Origin: Planoprotostelium fungivorum
Lineage: Eukaryota > Evosea > Variosea > Cavosteliida > Cavosteliaceae
NCBI GenBank assembly: GCA_003024175.1
Contig: MDYQ01000169.1
Span: 1 to 61,373, forward strand
Direction of reading: 5' to 3'
Length of the DNA stretch: 61,373 nt
Shown: positions 1 through 13,940 of the stretch, piece by piece
Position numbering within the stretch: position 1 is the first letter of the stretch
How the letters are laid out: each line of letters opens with the position of its first letter
The notes under the pieces: generated by a model
The model's input: the letters and a program-made list of their open reading frames with translations, nothing else
Database searches by the model: none
What the model was told of the DNA's origin: nothing
Position numbers and translations under genes: made by a program

Positions 1-627
1 CTGCTGGGCACCATCGTCGGTAGAAATTGGAACGGCAAGCCAAACAACCCGTGCAGGATCAATCCAGTTCCCAGGCAGATACCAGAGAAGAGATGGTGAT
101 GATTCATCGTGTGCTGAGGAGCTGAAGGACGAAGGTACCTGTCTCCATCGGCCGTCGTTCTATTGGGAGGGTTGCTACCGTTCGGTAGTATATTCATCGA
201 GAACTACTTTGTCTTCACTTCCTTCTGGCATTACAAGTATTACTACGTCTACGGGTTCATGCTGCTGGTCTACATCATGCTGATCGTGATGACGATCTGC
301 GTGACCATCGTGTCCACTTACTTCCTGCTCAACTCTGAGGACTACCGGTGGCACTGGTCTTCCTTCCTATCCTCCGCTTCCACGGCCTTTTACGTCTTCC
401 TCTATTCCATCTACTACTTCTTCTACCGCACAAAGATGACCGGACTCTTGCAGATCACCTTCTACTTTGGTTACACTTTTATGTTCTGCCTGGGTTTGGG
501 CATCCTCTGTGGTGAGATCTTTATTACAGTCGATTGAAAATTTCTCATCACTTGCACAGGATCGATCGGATTCATTGGAACGAGCGTGTTTGTGAAGCAC
601 ATCTACCAGCGTGTGAAGATAGATTAG
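1..627 (+). CDS. TM9SF3: TM9SF3-like nonaspanin, C-terminal part (5' end outside window)
   Basis: Transmembrane-9 superfamily protein of Golgi/endosomal membranes, which sorts and traffics membrane proteins. Exons 1-95, 135-511 and 560-627 join in frame across introns of 39 and 48 nt. Visible are the tail of the luminal/TM region (RNW, NNPCR, IPEKRWY), several hydrophobic helices ([36 protein letters not shown]) and the C-terminus [16 protein letters not shown]. The ending (V/A)xxIYxxVKID matches the TM9SF3 branch better than TM9SF1 or TM9SF2/4. The last residues KID fit the K-x-D Golgi-retention signal known for the family. An AATAAA lies at 631-636, four bases after the stop. The family is about 590 residues, so roughly two thirds is outside the window. 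Confidence 0.93.
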
Positions 628-1107
628 GAGAATAAAAGATACACGAGACACAACTTTGTAGAATCTCGTGGTGGAAGGATGATTCGAGTTGAAGTTTCCA
701 TCCTCTGAGAGCGAGACCTGTGTGAAAGCACGATCCCACGCATGCAGAAGACACGATCTCAACACGAACAGATTGTCTACAATTTCTACTCATCCTTCTG
801 CTTCGATCTTTACTCTTGAACCATTTTGATCGTGGCGTTCTTTCCAGAAGAGATATCAAAGAGAGTGGACACGACCAATTTGCCGTGATCGATGTGTCGC
901 TGCTCAACATATCGACAGCACGAAGTCGCTGATCGACTTTGAAGCTGAAGCAAAGATTGGTCGTTCATCTTCAATTTACTGTTCCCTTAAGGAAGCAGCC
1001 CGTACTCGTTGGTGTTCAGCCGAAATACATCTGCGTCATCACAGAGATAAACCTCTGAACGTTTATAAATATGAATCATCGTTTCTTCATACATCATTAC
1101 AAAGGAT
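628..1107. other. Intergenic stretch between TM9SF3 and CLC
   Basis: Convergent 3' ends of TM9SF3 (+) and the CLC gene (-). Open frames here are short, and I see no domain, RNA gene or repeat beyond the TM9SF3 poly(A) signal. Confidence 0.5.
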
Positions 1108-4100
1108 CTATTGCATAGATTCCAAGGACAGATTCAGCCGCACACGTCGTGCATCCCATTGCTTTCTGTCGAGATAAGCCAGATCCTTCCTTGTGATGAT
1201 GCCCACGACATGATTTGCCTCATCCACTGCAGATGGAATCAATCGACGTCGCGATGTTGCACGGATCGAGAAGGTCTCACCGACACAGAGGTGACGCAGT
1301 CCCATGGAACGGAACAATCGAAAGACTCTGCCGAAAGAAGTGTCACTGTGGACCGTGTAAGGATGCAGATTGATGTCTGATGGAGTCAAGGACAAAACGC
1401 GATGATGAGAGATGATGATGATGATGATGAGAGATGATGATGATGATGATGAGAGATGATGATGATGATGATGAGAGGATACAGGGCTCTAAATCCATCC
1501 AAGACAGCTCGATGTCCTCTTCGCTGAGTGTGACGTCATCGATGGACGGAAATCTAGGGTACTCTTCCCTGAACTTATCCAGAGGCACCACCTTCTGATT
1601 CTTCACGTCGTCCTGTTCTGACTGAGCAGAAAGTCTCACTCTTTACTCACTCTATCTCGCACGAACGCTCTCTCGGTCAAGAGCAGAGTCAGCTGGCTCC
1701 TCAGAATGATCCCCACGAACTTCTCGTCGTCTCTTACCACCGGAAATCCATTGTGTGTCGTATCACGGAGCATCTGAAAAGTTCTTTAGTCTGAGAACGT
1801 TGTCGTCGTCATCATGATGCGATTGTGACCATCTGGTCATGATGATGATGCGGTTTTCATCGTGTGATGATGGAACTCACTCGGATGATGTTCTTGACGC
1901 TCTCTCTCGTTCTCATGGTGATGACGTCATCCTGCATGACGTGGCGGGCCTCCAGCCATTGAGACCAACTCGGAGGGTCCCAATTGAGGACGGGGTAACG
2001 AATAACGCGATAGACCGAGTTGTAGATGCCGCTGTCGAAGAAATCCCCGATCCACTTTGAGATGAACACGACAAAGAAGACGGGTAAGCTGAGGCCAATG
2101 TCTGTGACGGTGAGAAGTGCGAGTGTGTCGCGCTCACTGTGTGTGGCCTCTATGATGATGGCTGTGAGAGAGATTGGGGTGCGAAAGATTCCCGCCAAAA
2201 CGGAAGCCGCTCCCAACATGGCGAAGACGACTGGTGGATTCAGTTCCGCGAAGAATAAAATGAATTCAAATCGAGATGGAGATATTTCGCGTGAAATCGA
2301 ATGAAATACCTGGTTCTACATCGGAGACGATGGTGGATATCCATTCTCCTAAAAGTCTGCCCATGACCGCTCCTGCCTTCGTTGTAGATGGATCAAAAAT
2401 CGTCGCTTCACCTCCCACAAGACCAGGTACGAATAGACCTCCTGGTACAGACATACCGTTGGTGATACAGGCTAAAAATAGATGAAACGGTAAGAAGCTA
2501 AGTAACCTGTACATATCTTTACGATGACGCACGCGAACGAGTTGTAGATCGAGGAATTCGAGGAAAGACTCACTCCCACGTATCGAATTGCCTGTGCTGG
2601 CTGAGAACGTCAGTCATAGTGGACTCCTGCGAAGCGAAGAAGAGTGTGGCCATCTGATTGTACGTTCCCTGCTCTCCATTTCAATGAGACGAAACTTGGC
2701 ACATCACGCACCTGAGGACAATAGAAGGTGAAGTGGCTGTAGTCGATTCCAGATGCGGTGGGTCCAAGATCTTTCTTCTGATGACAAGTCAAAATCGATG
2801 GATGGAATGGATGACTCACATCCTTGCAGGATTTCAAGATGATGGGCATGAAATAAGTGGCGACGGTCGTTATGGTGACAACGAGCAATACCTGATGTCA
2901 TGAGTGACCACAACTGGGTTCGTACTTCACCTCCATGATCTTCTGTACGGGTGTTCGTATGAATCGATTTCTCATCTTGTGCAGCAGAACGCTCATACCC
3001 ACAAACATCGATCCCAGTACACCTCCTGCGGGGGAGGTGAATATTCCGAGAGAATCATCTGCACTCACCCAGTACGGCCACAATGATGAAGAAGGGAAAG
3101 TGCCAAGCTGCGTACCCACCGTTGACGAAATCATTGTTGTTGCCGAACACGATGAGCCCTGCGAACGTTCAGAGAATTTTCTTCCGCCCTCCGGCCTCTC
3201 ACCGGGTTGGATGAGCACACCCCAGTGGCCCCGTTGCCCTGACAACAGAAAATTGAGGGTGAAGGCAGAGAGTGAACCACAGAGACAGATCTTCCAGATC
3301 AATTTTTGGCGCCAAAACGATGCACTGTCTTCGATGGCGAAGAGGAGTCCTCCTAGCGGAGCACCGAAACTGTCTAGTTTTGGCGGGAGATTCGAAGTTC
3401 AAATCACCTGGCAGATATTCCGGCGGCAACTCCGGCGGCCACGAAATCTCTCTTGAATTGATCGCTGCGGTAACGTCCCCACACACCTTCCACCGTCATC
3501 CTCTCATCACCCACGCTCTCGTACGTAACGCGAAATTTCGTTCTTCGATGAAATCTCACCGAGATTTAATTTCGTGATCCTCTTTCCCAGAACAGAGCCG
3601 AGGGACAAAGGTTGTCCCTGGATAAAACCTGCCGCCAGAATCGCTCCACTGTGTACCATGGGAGCTGCGACGGTCACTGACATCTGCGAATGCGACGATC
3701 ACTCACCAGCCTTTCCAACGATGAGACCACCCGAAATGGCCAGGACGACGCCGACGACTTTGACAAGGAAAGTTTTGGCGCGAACGATATTTGGGACTCG
3801 TATGCCGTTGAGGTAGCCTTTGATCTGAGGGATACCACTCCCACCAGCTGCTGGCTGCCTTTTTCAACGAAAATTATGGCGGGAAAACGTACCTCCCAAA
3901 AGATGACCATGAAGGCGGAGACGAGAACAAAGACGACGTTGAAAGCCAAGATGATAAAAAATGGCTTGGCGATGCAACCATCACAAGCATGTATGGCTGT
4001 GATGATCAGATGAGACGAGGGGGTAGTCCTCACTCGTGACGGTGAGTTTGTACTTGAGGTCGGCTAATTGAGTGGAAGCAAGCCCCACAGAGAATGCAGT

Positions 4101-4488
4101 CAGGCCTGTGGCCACACCGATGATGGCAATGAGAATCCAACCCCAAAATTGTTGCAATTTACGATGCTTGAGAGGTCAGACGAAGATTGAACCCAAATGT
4201 TTAGGTTCTCACGAATCTCTTCTGTGCTCTCAGTTCTGCTTGATACAATTTGTTCTCTACCTGGTCGTAATCGAGACTCTACATCGGAAGATGTCAATGT
4301 CCATTATTCGAGCAAAGAATCACCTCGATTTGATCCATCTCCCTCCGTGACATACTTCTAGTTCGATTGGAAGAGATGTCTGAGAAATCATCTTCGCTCG
4401 TCGGTTCATCATTCACCAAGAGAGGCCGACTGGCTTCGGGCATACTGAGCACACTTGAATCTCTATCCATCCAGTCGTCAGCGCTCAT
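1108..4488 (-). CDS. CLC-6/7-type chloride transporter/channel, 18 exons
   Basis: Chloride channel/transporter of the endo-lysosomal CLC-6/7 branch. Exons (minus order): 4324-4488, 4213-4278, 4034-4166, 3893-3996, 3707-3854, 3511-3664, 3408-3464, 3203-3369, 3069-3158, 2931-3025, 2820-2891, 2712-2777, 2574-2668, 2310-2506, 1881-2230, 1651-1773, 1483-1621, 1108-1376. All joins keep frame; the smallest intron is 29 nt. Family marks: N-terminal SLDYD box, [13 protein letters not shown] (anion site), [39 protein letters not shown], and two CBS domains ending in GLRHLCV...[10 protein letters not shown]. The region that is GKEGP in most CLCs reads GKA-(A)P here, so the gating glutamate is Ala. The glutamate pair after LLFAI is E-D instead of E-E. 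A further Tyr-to-Phe change is likely in [12 protein letters not shown]. These changes predict a passive anion conductor rather than a proton-coupled exchanger (inference). Confidence 0.93.
1393..1482. repeat. (GATGAT)n minisatellite in a CLC intron
   Basis: Three near-identical blocks of GAGAGATGATGATGATGAT lie inside the 106-nt CLC intron 1377-1482. They make this intron about twice the usual length in this window. Confidence 0.85.
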
Positions 4489-4831
4489 CTCTTAGACATG
4501 CGACTGACGTCGATGGCGAGGTTCAATTTTGTGAGAGAAATTAATCTGCATTGGTTGTAGTGTTCACAAAATTACGACCACTGCGATGTCCACCCTTCCA
4601 CCTTCATCAACCAAACCACGTCTGTCTGTTTAGTTGTAATGTGGATTTCCTGTGAGATGATGATCACAACAACGATGAAACATGCAAAACTAATTGGATA
4701 TTTGTCTCTCAACAGAATCTATTGCGTTCCAACGATCCCTCCCCAACGGGCGTTCGAATTCTCCTAATTATTTGCTTTTCTTGCCTTTCCCAACCTACAC
4801 GATCGTCATCTCCTCCATCATCTCTATAGAC

Positions 4832-5788
4832 TCACAAGAACATCATGTCATCCGACAGTTGACCGGTGACCGTTCGACTCATCAACTCGAAGCATTCCGC
4901 CCTCGTGATGCTGTTATCATCTTCAAACTCATAGACCTGGAAAGCCTTCCCGCGTCAGAATGAATAAAAATCGGCATGTCAAGATCTCCACCTGCGTGAC
5001 GAAAAACCTGGGATCAAAGAAAGTGCGATCAGAGAAGATGTAACCTCCTCTGTCGAGTGCATCGACGAGCAGTGTGAACTGCTGACGAGTGATCGTGTTC
5101 GTGCCTCGATCGTTCCAGAGAGCAAAGAGGAAGTCGAGCTCTTCGTCCATCTTTGCCCCAGAAGACATGGCACTGATGTATGCGAAGTAGACTCGCGGGT
5201 CGATGCGTTCGTGCATGTGATCGCGTCTGGGTTATGTGAGGAGGAGGGTGGCGAGAGGTGCTCACCCGATGATGGGTATGACTTTACGCATGTAACGAGG
5301 ATGCACCATCGATGATACGGCAGACATCATCTCGGCGTAGTTGACTCCGTCTTCGTATTCTCGGACTACATCGGGAACCAACTGCTCTAAGACGACCTGC
5401 AGCAACTCGTTAGCATGATAATGAGAAGTCTGGTCATCAAGAGTTATGTAGTATTGATCAAATACGGTGAAGTGATTGGTGGACCTACGTTTGGTAGTGG
5501 TGGACCGTACCACCAGTTGAGAGTGTTTTGTTTTATGCGATAACCTAACTCGAGCATACTCGGAAGAGCTACATATGGTTTCAGAGGTCGATTTTGTTGC
5601 ATCGCTCGAGCGGCTAAGGTGTGCTGATACAGATTTGTGTACCTCATGACGCTAAAACGCCATATCAAAGACTGGGTGTGCTCTATGATCTGTCTTCTCC
5701 ATGGTTGAACCAACGATTGAGTCCAGCTCTGCATCTTGCGCGTTGTTGATGTGATCGGACGAAAATCCAACTTACGCACTCCAATCAT
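4832..5788 (-). CDS. EF-hand-like small protein, 4 exons
   Basis: No family recognised. Exons about 5489-5788, 5266-5429, 4992-5226 and 4832-4936 join in frame. The N-terminal third is basic and aromatic (WTQSLVQPW, NWWYGPPLPN). The C-terminal half holds two acidic helix-loop-helix-like stretches, FALWNDRGTNTITRQQF and VYEFEDDNSITRAECF, that resemble EF-hand loops with some ligands missing, plus DRGGYIFSDRTF. The start is uncertain: the ATG at 5788 is followed by GTAAGT, which could be a real donor, and an internal ATG lies near 5734. Its start faces that of the bL36 gene, only 36 bp away. It could be a divergent calmodulin-like or EFCAB-type protein. Confidence 0.6.
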
Positions 5789-5824
5789 CAGATCTCAACC
5801 AAGAATCACCGAGAGCGTCTGACC
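5789..5824. promoter_or_regulatory. 36-bp gap between divergent start codons
   Basis: The EF-hand-like gene starts at 5788 (-) and mitochondrial bL36 at 5825 (+). Core promoter elements and both 5' UTRs must sit in this gap or overlap the coding sequences. No TATA box is evident. Confidence 0.5.
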
Positions 5825-6072
5825 ATGAAGTACCGGGCTGCTTTGAAGGTAGTCAGATCTCATTTGTATGTGTATGTCCTTCTAATCAGCCACACAGGAG
5901 TTATGCAAGTTCTGCCAAATGATCACGAGAAATAAGAGGCTCACCGTCCAATGCACAGTGAACCCCAAGCACAAGCAGAGACAAATCGGAAGACCAGGTG
6001 AACACAATCATTTCAAAGATGGGATCGATTCATAATAACACTGGCACAGCCAACAGCAGCATCAGACGATAA
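5825..6072 (+). CDS. MRPL36: Mitochondrial ribosomal protein bL36 (MRPL36)
   Basis: Smallest protein of the large mitoribosomal subunit, with a zinc ribbon that contacts rRNA. Exons 5825-5848, 5898-5997 and 6050-6072 are separated by introns of 49 and 52 nt and give 48 residues. The pattern ELCKFCQMI...RLTVQCTVNPKHKQRQIGRP matches the bL36 C-x2-C ... C-x(4-5)-H zinc ligands and the NPKHKQRQ tail. There is no N-terminal extension that looks like a mitochondrial presequence, so import may use internal signals or an upstream exon has been missed. The stop forms GATAAA with the adjoining bases. Confidence 0.9.
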
Positions 6073-6299
6073 AGACGATTGATTGGAACGTTTGTATGCC
6101 CCACAAATCGTTGCATATATTTCAACACCCAAATCATGGTTCTGTAAGAATACAGTCAACTTGAACTTTACTCTGTTGCTCTATTCGAATGGATTGGGTC
6201 AAGATGGTTTATTTCAGTGTTTAACCGTCCTGCATCTCGTGATTCCCTTTTGTACCGTTTCGGTTGGCGAAATTCGCAAATTGGGCCAATCACATCATC

Positions 6300-9013
<2,714 letters not shown>

Positions 9014-9153
9014 AACTTCCGTTGTAGAAGTCTCTCAATTCATTTCCCTTTCAGCAGCGCGAGTTGAAATTAGAGACACAATCGTCAGCCTCCTGGGAGG
9101 TGACTTGTTCAGATCAGTTGAGATGTGTATCAAAGTGATCTGACTTCTGCAGC

Positions 9154-10942
9154 ATGAACAGAAGGGAAGCCATTCAGGGGTTAGCCCTGGGGCGACCGTT
9201 ACAATTGTTCCTCTTGGTATGTTTCGCTACATATGCAGCCTTTTATATAACCAGGTATATCACGATTTACGATGCGACATAATAATCATCTGATGATTTC
9301 AAAGGCCGACGACAAATCTATGGCCCTCCGTCACGGCTGAATCGGTCGCCGCTGTGAATACAACGGACGCAACTCGACCAACCGAAACGGAAGCGATCGC
9401 GGTAAATGAGCCACCGATAGTGGCCATCTCCCTCTGGTTCGGTGGAAAGATTCCAACTTATGTTCCCGAATTCTTTCGAACCATCTCTCGCAATCCAAAC
9501 ATCACCCTCCTAGTGCCCGCTGTGGTCAACACACCTGGCATCTGTGATGGCCAGGAGTCTCGCACGTACTACCGACAGAACATCAAATTTGTTTGCATGC
9601 AGGATGTAGAGATGAAGAACCTGTTTGCAGACAAGATGTGTAAGGTGTGGCAGTGCAGTGAGAAAGAGACGCAAGAATTCCATCTGACCATGTCCGGGTG
9701 AGTCCGACATCAAACGAGCCCATCCAACGATCATCCGATCCATCTCACCATCATCTCGTTCGACGTCCATCACTGACCGACAAACAGCTTCCTGAGAGAT
9801 CCCTACGCTATCACCGAATTGAAAGTGGCTTACGCATCCGTCTTTGAAGATCTCGTCTCGGAATGGGAGCCACCCAGGAAGACACCGTTCTCCCACTGGT
9901 TTCGCATCGACATGGACACTCTGGTAGGCGACCTCAACAACCTCTTCCCATGGTCCACTCTACCGCAGTTTGACGTCATCGCATTCAAGACACCAGAGTA
10001 CAAGTCCTTCTGGTTTCCGGGGGCATCGACGCTGTATCGTCTGCATCCCAGAGTCGATCGTATATGGACGAACATCTGGGGCCTGCAGACACCTCTATCT
10101 TTCTCTCAGGTGTCCATCATTATTCTGCCACGCCTAACCTCGTTAGGTCTTTGCGAATAAACCGGACGTGGACCAATGCAACAGTCCGTACGGTGCGTCT
10201 GATGAGGGCGCGCTGACCAAGGTGAGATCTCGATTTGAGCTTCGATTGACGATTGACAGGCCATACTGACGTCACCGGACATCACATGGATCCAACTGTC
10301 CCACTTCCTCTTCTGGTTCTCTTACGCTCGCTTCGACAACGAAGATTATCACACGGACGTCAGGGGAGGGGACAAGTACAACTCCCTCCTGATGGTACCC
10401 AACTCACTTCGACCGGACGACACCCTCAAGCTCCACCGCGGTGGACCACCGTCGGCCGCTCAGTTCTCACCCTACCGTGACATCATACAATTTCACGGGA
10501 GACAGGTGAGAGAATATCTCGACGACGGCTGAGACTGTACACAGCGACTCACTTACCAATGTCCTTACGTCCTCGGCATGAACCTCAATTGGATCGTACC
10601 CTCTGGGAGGATCTGCATCGAAAATAGCCAAACGCTCCTGCCCGAGCCGGAAGATTCGGTCATGGTCGTGTATCGCAACGAAACTCGCGGCCCCGTTTGG
10701 AGGGCATCGATTCGAGATCCACTGTCACAGAGGATGACTTTAAAAATGCAAGGGAGGGAGAAGACCTTTCGATACAAGAACATCCCCGTGCTTCACCTCT
10801 TTGTGACGAAGAAGAAGGTGAGGATCTTGGTGGGATTGGAGGTGACGAGCGACAGGCACCTTTCAGGAGAGACCCTCTGAAGGAAGACGAAGCGTTGCAG
10901 ATTTTTGCAGACAGAATTGCCATCACGAAATTTGTTCCATAA
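9154..10942 (+). CDS. Type II membrane protein, putative Golgi glycosyltransferase, 7 exons
   Basis: Exons 9154-9254, 9305-9697, 9788-10109, 10147-10221, 10260-10505, 10545-10817 and 10856-10942 keep frame. A short cytosolic head (MNRREAIQGLALGRP) is followed by one hydrophobic segment (LQLFLLVCFATYAAFYIT) and a Thr-rich stem, the layout of Golgi type II enzymes. The luminal domain contains FRIDMDTLVGDL with a DxD-like motif after a conserved aromatic stretch, as in several glycosyltransferase families that bind nucleotide sugar through a metal. I do not recognise the exact family. The last intron (10818-10855) is inferred from a canonical GTGAG...CAG pair; without it the frame ends at 10880. 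The stop (CCATAAAAG) is 20 bp from the stop of the convergent FMO gene. Confidence 0.75.
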
Positions 10943-10962
10943 AAGTGTTTTATGAAAGTATT

Positions 10963-12967
10963 TCAATAGCTGCTCAGTTGATCTGCCTTGTAATTCTCCA
11001 CGTCCACGTGTCTCGCCTTCGCTTGAACGATCTCCTTCTTGTAATGACTCCTCTGCTTCCCCGACCAAGGTCTCTGCACGGCGTCTCCGGTCTGTTTCTG
11101 AATGAATTGGTAATAGTCCTTCTGCTTCTGTGCGTCTAATGCGTGGATGGACACGATTCTGGACTTTCTTTCGGTCTGAACGGCCTCCGTCTCCTTTCGA
11201 AAGAGGCTGACGCTCTTTTGCATCTCTTCTGCGGTGGGAAGTTGAGTCATACCGGACCAGATGTGGCTCATCCAAACAGCTTGCCATTCGAACAGGGGAA
11301 ATGGATTGATCTGTCTCTCGTCATTCCTCATCCACCGACACTACACACCTGATAGGGGAGACCGAGTACACACAGGGTGGGATATTCTGAAAGGATGAGA
11401 ATGGTAGTTGTGGCGTGAACTCACTCATGTGTACCGTGTGTCCGTACACCGGAAAGACTTCGCGGGGAGAGTGCGAGATCTTCAGGAGGCAGGAGGGTGA
11501 GATGTCGTCTAAATTTCTCCATTCATCGAGAGAGCCCTCCCTGTGGATGTTCTTACCCTTCTCCACGATCTCCACGGAGACGTTCGTCCCCGGATTTGGG
11601 ATGTCCCAATTCGACGTCTTTAAATACGGAAAATAATAATCGTATCCTGTGGAAAACAGGATGACGTCGAACTGAAACGTTCAGATATTCTCTCGACTCA
11701 ATCTTCACCTCTTCCTCTTCTCCCGATCTGAATCGCACACTCTTCGTTCCAGGAATGATCTCAGATATGTCACCCACGATCTTGATGTTGGGATCGTCCG
11801 TGGTGGCATGGTGATTGGGGGAGACACTGTGGTACACTGGTGTCTTCGGATTTCCTCTCTTGGCAATCTCCTCCGTGATCTACAGTCGTTCAGATCGGAG
11901 CTCGCTCAGAGACATAGAACACGAGTAGAGTATAATATCCTATATAGAAGTATGAAAGTAAGTCGATGGATATCGCATCTGTCAGAGAGAGGGAACAAGT
12001 GTTGCACCTGCTTTCCGGAAGCTCCGTATCCCACAGATAATACCCTCTTGCCTTTGAACCAATCTGCCTACGTCAGTCCATCATATCGATGTAGATCACG
12101 CACCCGGTCGGCGGTACACGTGACTGTGTACGATCTCTCCTTGGTATTCCTCTAACCCAGGAAACGATGGAATGTATTCCAGCCAATATCTCTTCTCGGT
12201 GTCAGCCATCACGATCATCGCCCTTCAGATGATCACCCCACTGCAGGCCACCACGGCATCAAACTGTTCTGTGAGGAGTTCGTGTCCGTCTTTCTCTTCG
12301 TGTGATTGTTCTCTGGAAGGTCTGGAGGTGACGGCCCAATTGCAGTTGTAGACGGGGTCCGTGCTACCTTCGATGGTTTGGCACTGCACCTCCACCACTC
12401 TCGTGTTGAAGCGAATTTTAGAAAGGAGATCGAATCCTTTGGCGTAGTCTTGCAAATACTTCTCTACCTTCTCTACGTTAGATATCTTCAAGTATGTTCG
12501 TGATGATGTATATTGATGTGTGATGTCGTCATCGAGTGACATTAGACACCTGAGCGTGACTGGGGAAGAGAGAGAAATCTTGATAGTTGGAGGTACTGTG
12601 TTCGCTCGACTGGAACATGGGAAAGTGAGAATAAGACATCTGATACTTGGTGAGGTTGGTGGTCAGTGATTCGTAGATGGAGCCGTAATCTTTGATGTTC
12701 CCCAGTCCTTCTTTGTCGTCAGGAGGCAGGTATATCCTTCACGCATTCAGTAGACTTCGTCGTCGCGATGCCCACCATTGTCCTCCTACTTGCGACCCAG
12801 CCTCGAAGCAAACGACCTCAAATTGAATGTCACTCTCTGTGCATCTTTAGAGGCACGATATTTGGAGATGCATCACCAGTCGAATTGAAATCAGACAAGA
12901 TCTTGGTGCAAACGAGCCCTGCTGACCCAGCACCGATGACAGCTACTCTCTTCTTCAGTATGGTCAT
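10963..12967 (-). CDS. Flavin-containing monooxygenase (FMO), 12 exons
   Basis: NADPH- and FAD-dependent monooxygenase oxidising soft nucleophiles (N or S). Exons: 12877-12967, 12776-12836, 12550-12736, 12237-12485, 12104-12194, 12008-12063, 11709-11879, 11425-11671, 11349-11386 and 10963-11310, in minus order; smaller joins may remain unseen. Rossmann motif 1 is VAVIGAGSAGL (FAD) followed by CFEAGSQVGGQW. Motif 2 is KGKRVLSVGYGASGKQ (NADPH). FDVILFSTGYDYYFP corresponds to the FMO FATGY-type motif. The last exon is Lys/Glu-rich and family-typical in length. There is no signal peptide; animal FMOs anchor through the C-terminus, but here the tail (ADQLSSY) is not hydrophobic, so the protein may be soluble like fungal and plant FMOs. 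Confidence 0.9.
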
Positions 12968-13529
12968 TCAGGTCTCCTGTGTGATATCGTTTCGTGTTGG
13001 ATGTGTGCGCGTGTTACCAGATGGCGGTCTCGTGACTTGTCATCTTGGAAATTTCCACTTTTTGTTCAATCTGTAGTTGATTCTACAACGAACGATGCAA
13101 TTCATACATACATGTATGAGTGATTATTTATTGGTATCCACTTGCCATCTCGCAGAGGGATCTCTTGGATCGCGTGTTGAAGATGTCCGTTGGCTATCCA
13201 GCATAATTTGAAAAGTGAGCCGTGGGACAGAGGGACACCGTCTTGATTAATCCGTGAGGCGGCTGTCCAATATTATTCATCGTAAGATGTGCACAGTAGA
13301 ACGGACTCGTCGTAGCGCTGGATTACGAGTGGGTCCTTCTCACCGGCGAGCGACTTTCGCTCACACAGCAACAACCGTGAATGATGTGGAAGCTGTTCAG
13401 CCGTTCATCTTCTTCATCGTATTGTGAGGGTGATGCTATAAAACAAGTTTATTTGATCTGTTTATTATATATCTGTTAATACATTATCACGTCTACGCCT
13501 GACCGTGGGATATTTGTAAATCTTAGTGT
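12968..13529. other. Unassigned stretch upstream of FMO
   Basis: Contains an AT-rich part (13,430-13,500) and, on (-), short unspliced-looking coding fragments such as GEKDPLVIQRYDESVLLC and LRDGKWIPIN in one frame, broken by stops. They could be exons of a small gene or a relic. No RNA gene could be recognised. Confidence 0.3.
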
Positions 13530-13805
13530 TCACTTTCTTTTTTGTTGTTTTCTTGCTGGTCCTTTCTTCCCCCTTGTTGCCCTCTTCTTAGGATTCTCTG
13601 CTCTCTTCTCTTCCTCCTCTTTTTCCTCTTCCTCTTTCTCTTCTTCCTCCTCTTTTTCCTCTTCCAATTCTTCCGCTTTTTTCTTTTCCTCTTTCTCTTC
13701 TTGATCATCCTCTTCTTCGGGTTCTTCTGTTAGATCCTTGGGTACATATTTCGTGATCGATTTCAATGCTGCAAAAGTCTTCTTCGCTTTTACCATCTTC
13801 TCCAT
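13530..13805 (-). CDS. Lys/Glu-rich small protein (91 aa), single exon
   Basis: Hypothetical. Begins MEKMVKAKKTFAALKSITK, then an almost pure Glu/Lys/Asp block (about residues 28-68), then a basic tail (KKRATRGKKGPARKQQKRK) that could bind nucleic acid or act as a nuclear localisation signal. The composition resembles HMGN-like or nucleolar proteins, but low complexity makes any assignment unsafe. An in-frame stop lies upstream of the ATG. The complementary strand is a long polypyrimidine run, so the ORF may partly be a by-product of that run. Confidence 0.45.
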   Translation of the reverse strand: MEKMVKAKKTFAALKSITKYVPKDLTEEPEEEDDQEEKEEKKKAEELEEEKEEEEEKEEEEKEEEEKRAENPKKRATRGKKGPARKQQKRK

Positions 13806-13940
13806 CCACTAGATCGACTCAATCATCACTTCTCAACGTTTCCACACCTCTACCCGTGCGTTCAACATCTTGATCAGAGTCGTACTGCCTCTCTCCTCGA
13901 CCACATCAACCTGATGATTCATCAGGACATCAGCATAAGA

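Noticed and set aside
2472-2506. A 35-nt intron in the CLC gene
   Set aside because: Reading through this segment gives [17 protein letters not shown], which fits the CLC helix; the true intron is 2507-2573.
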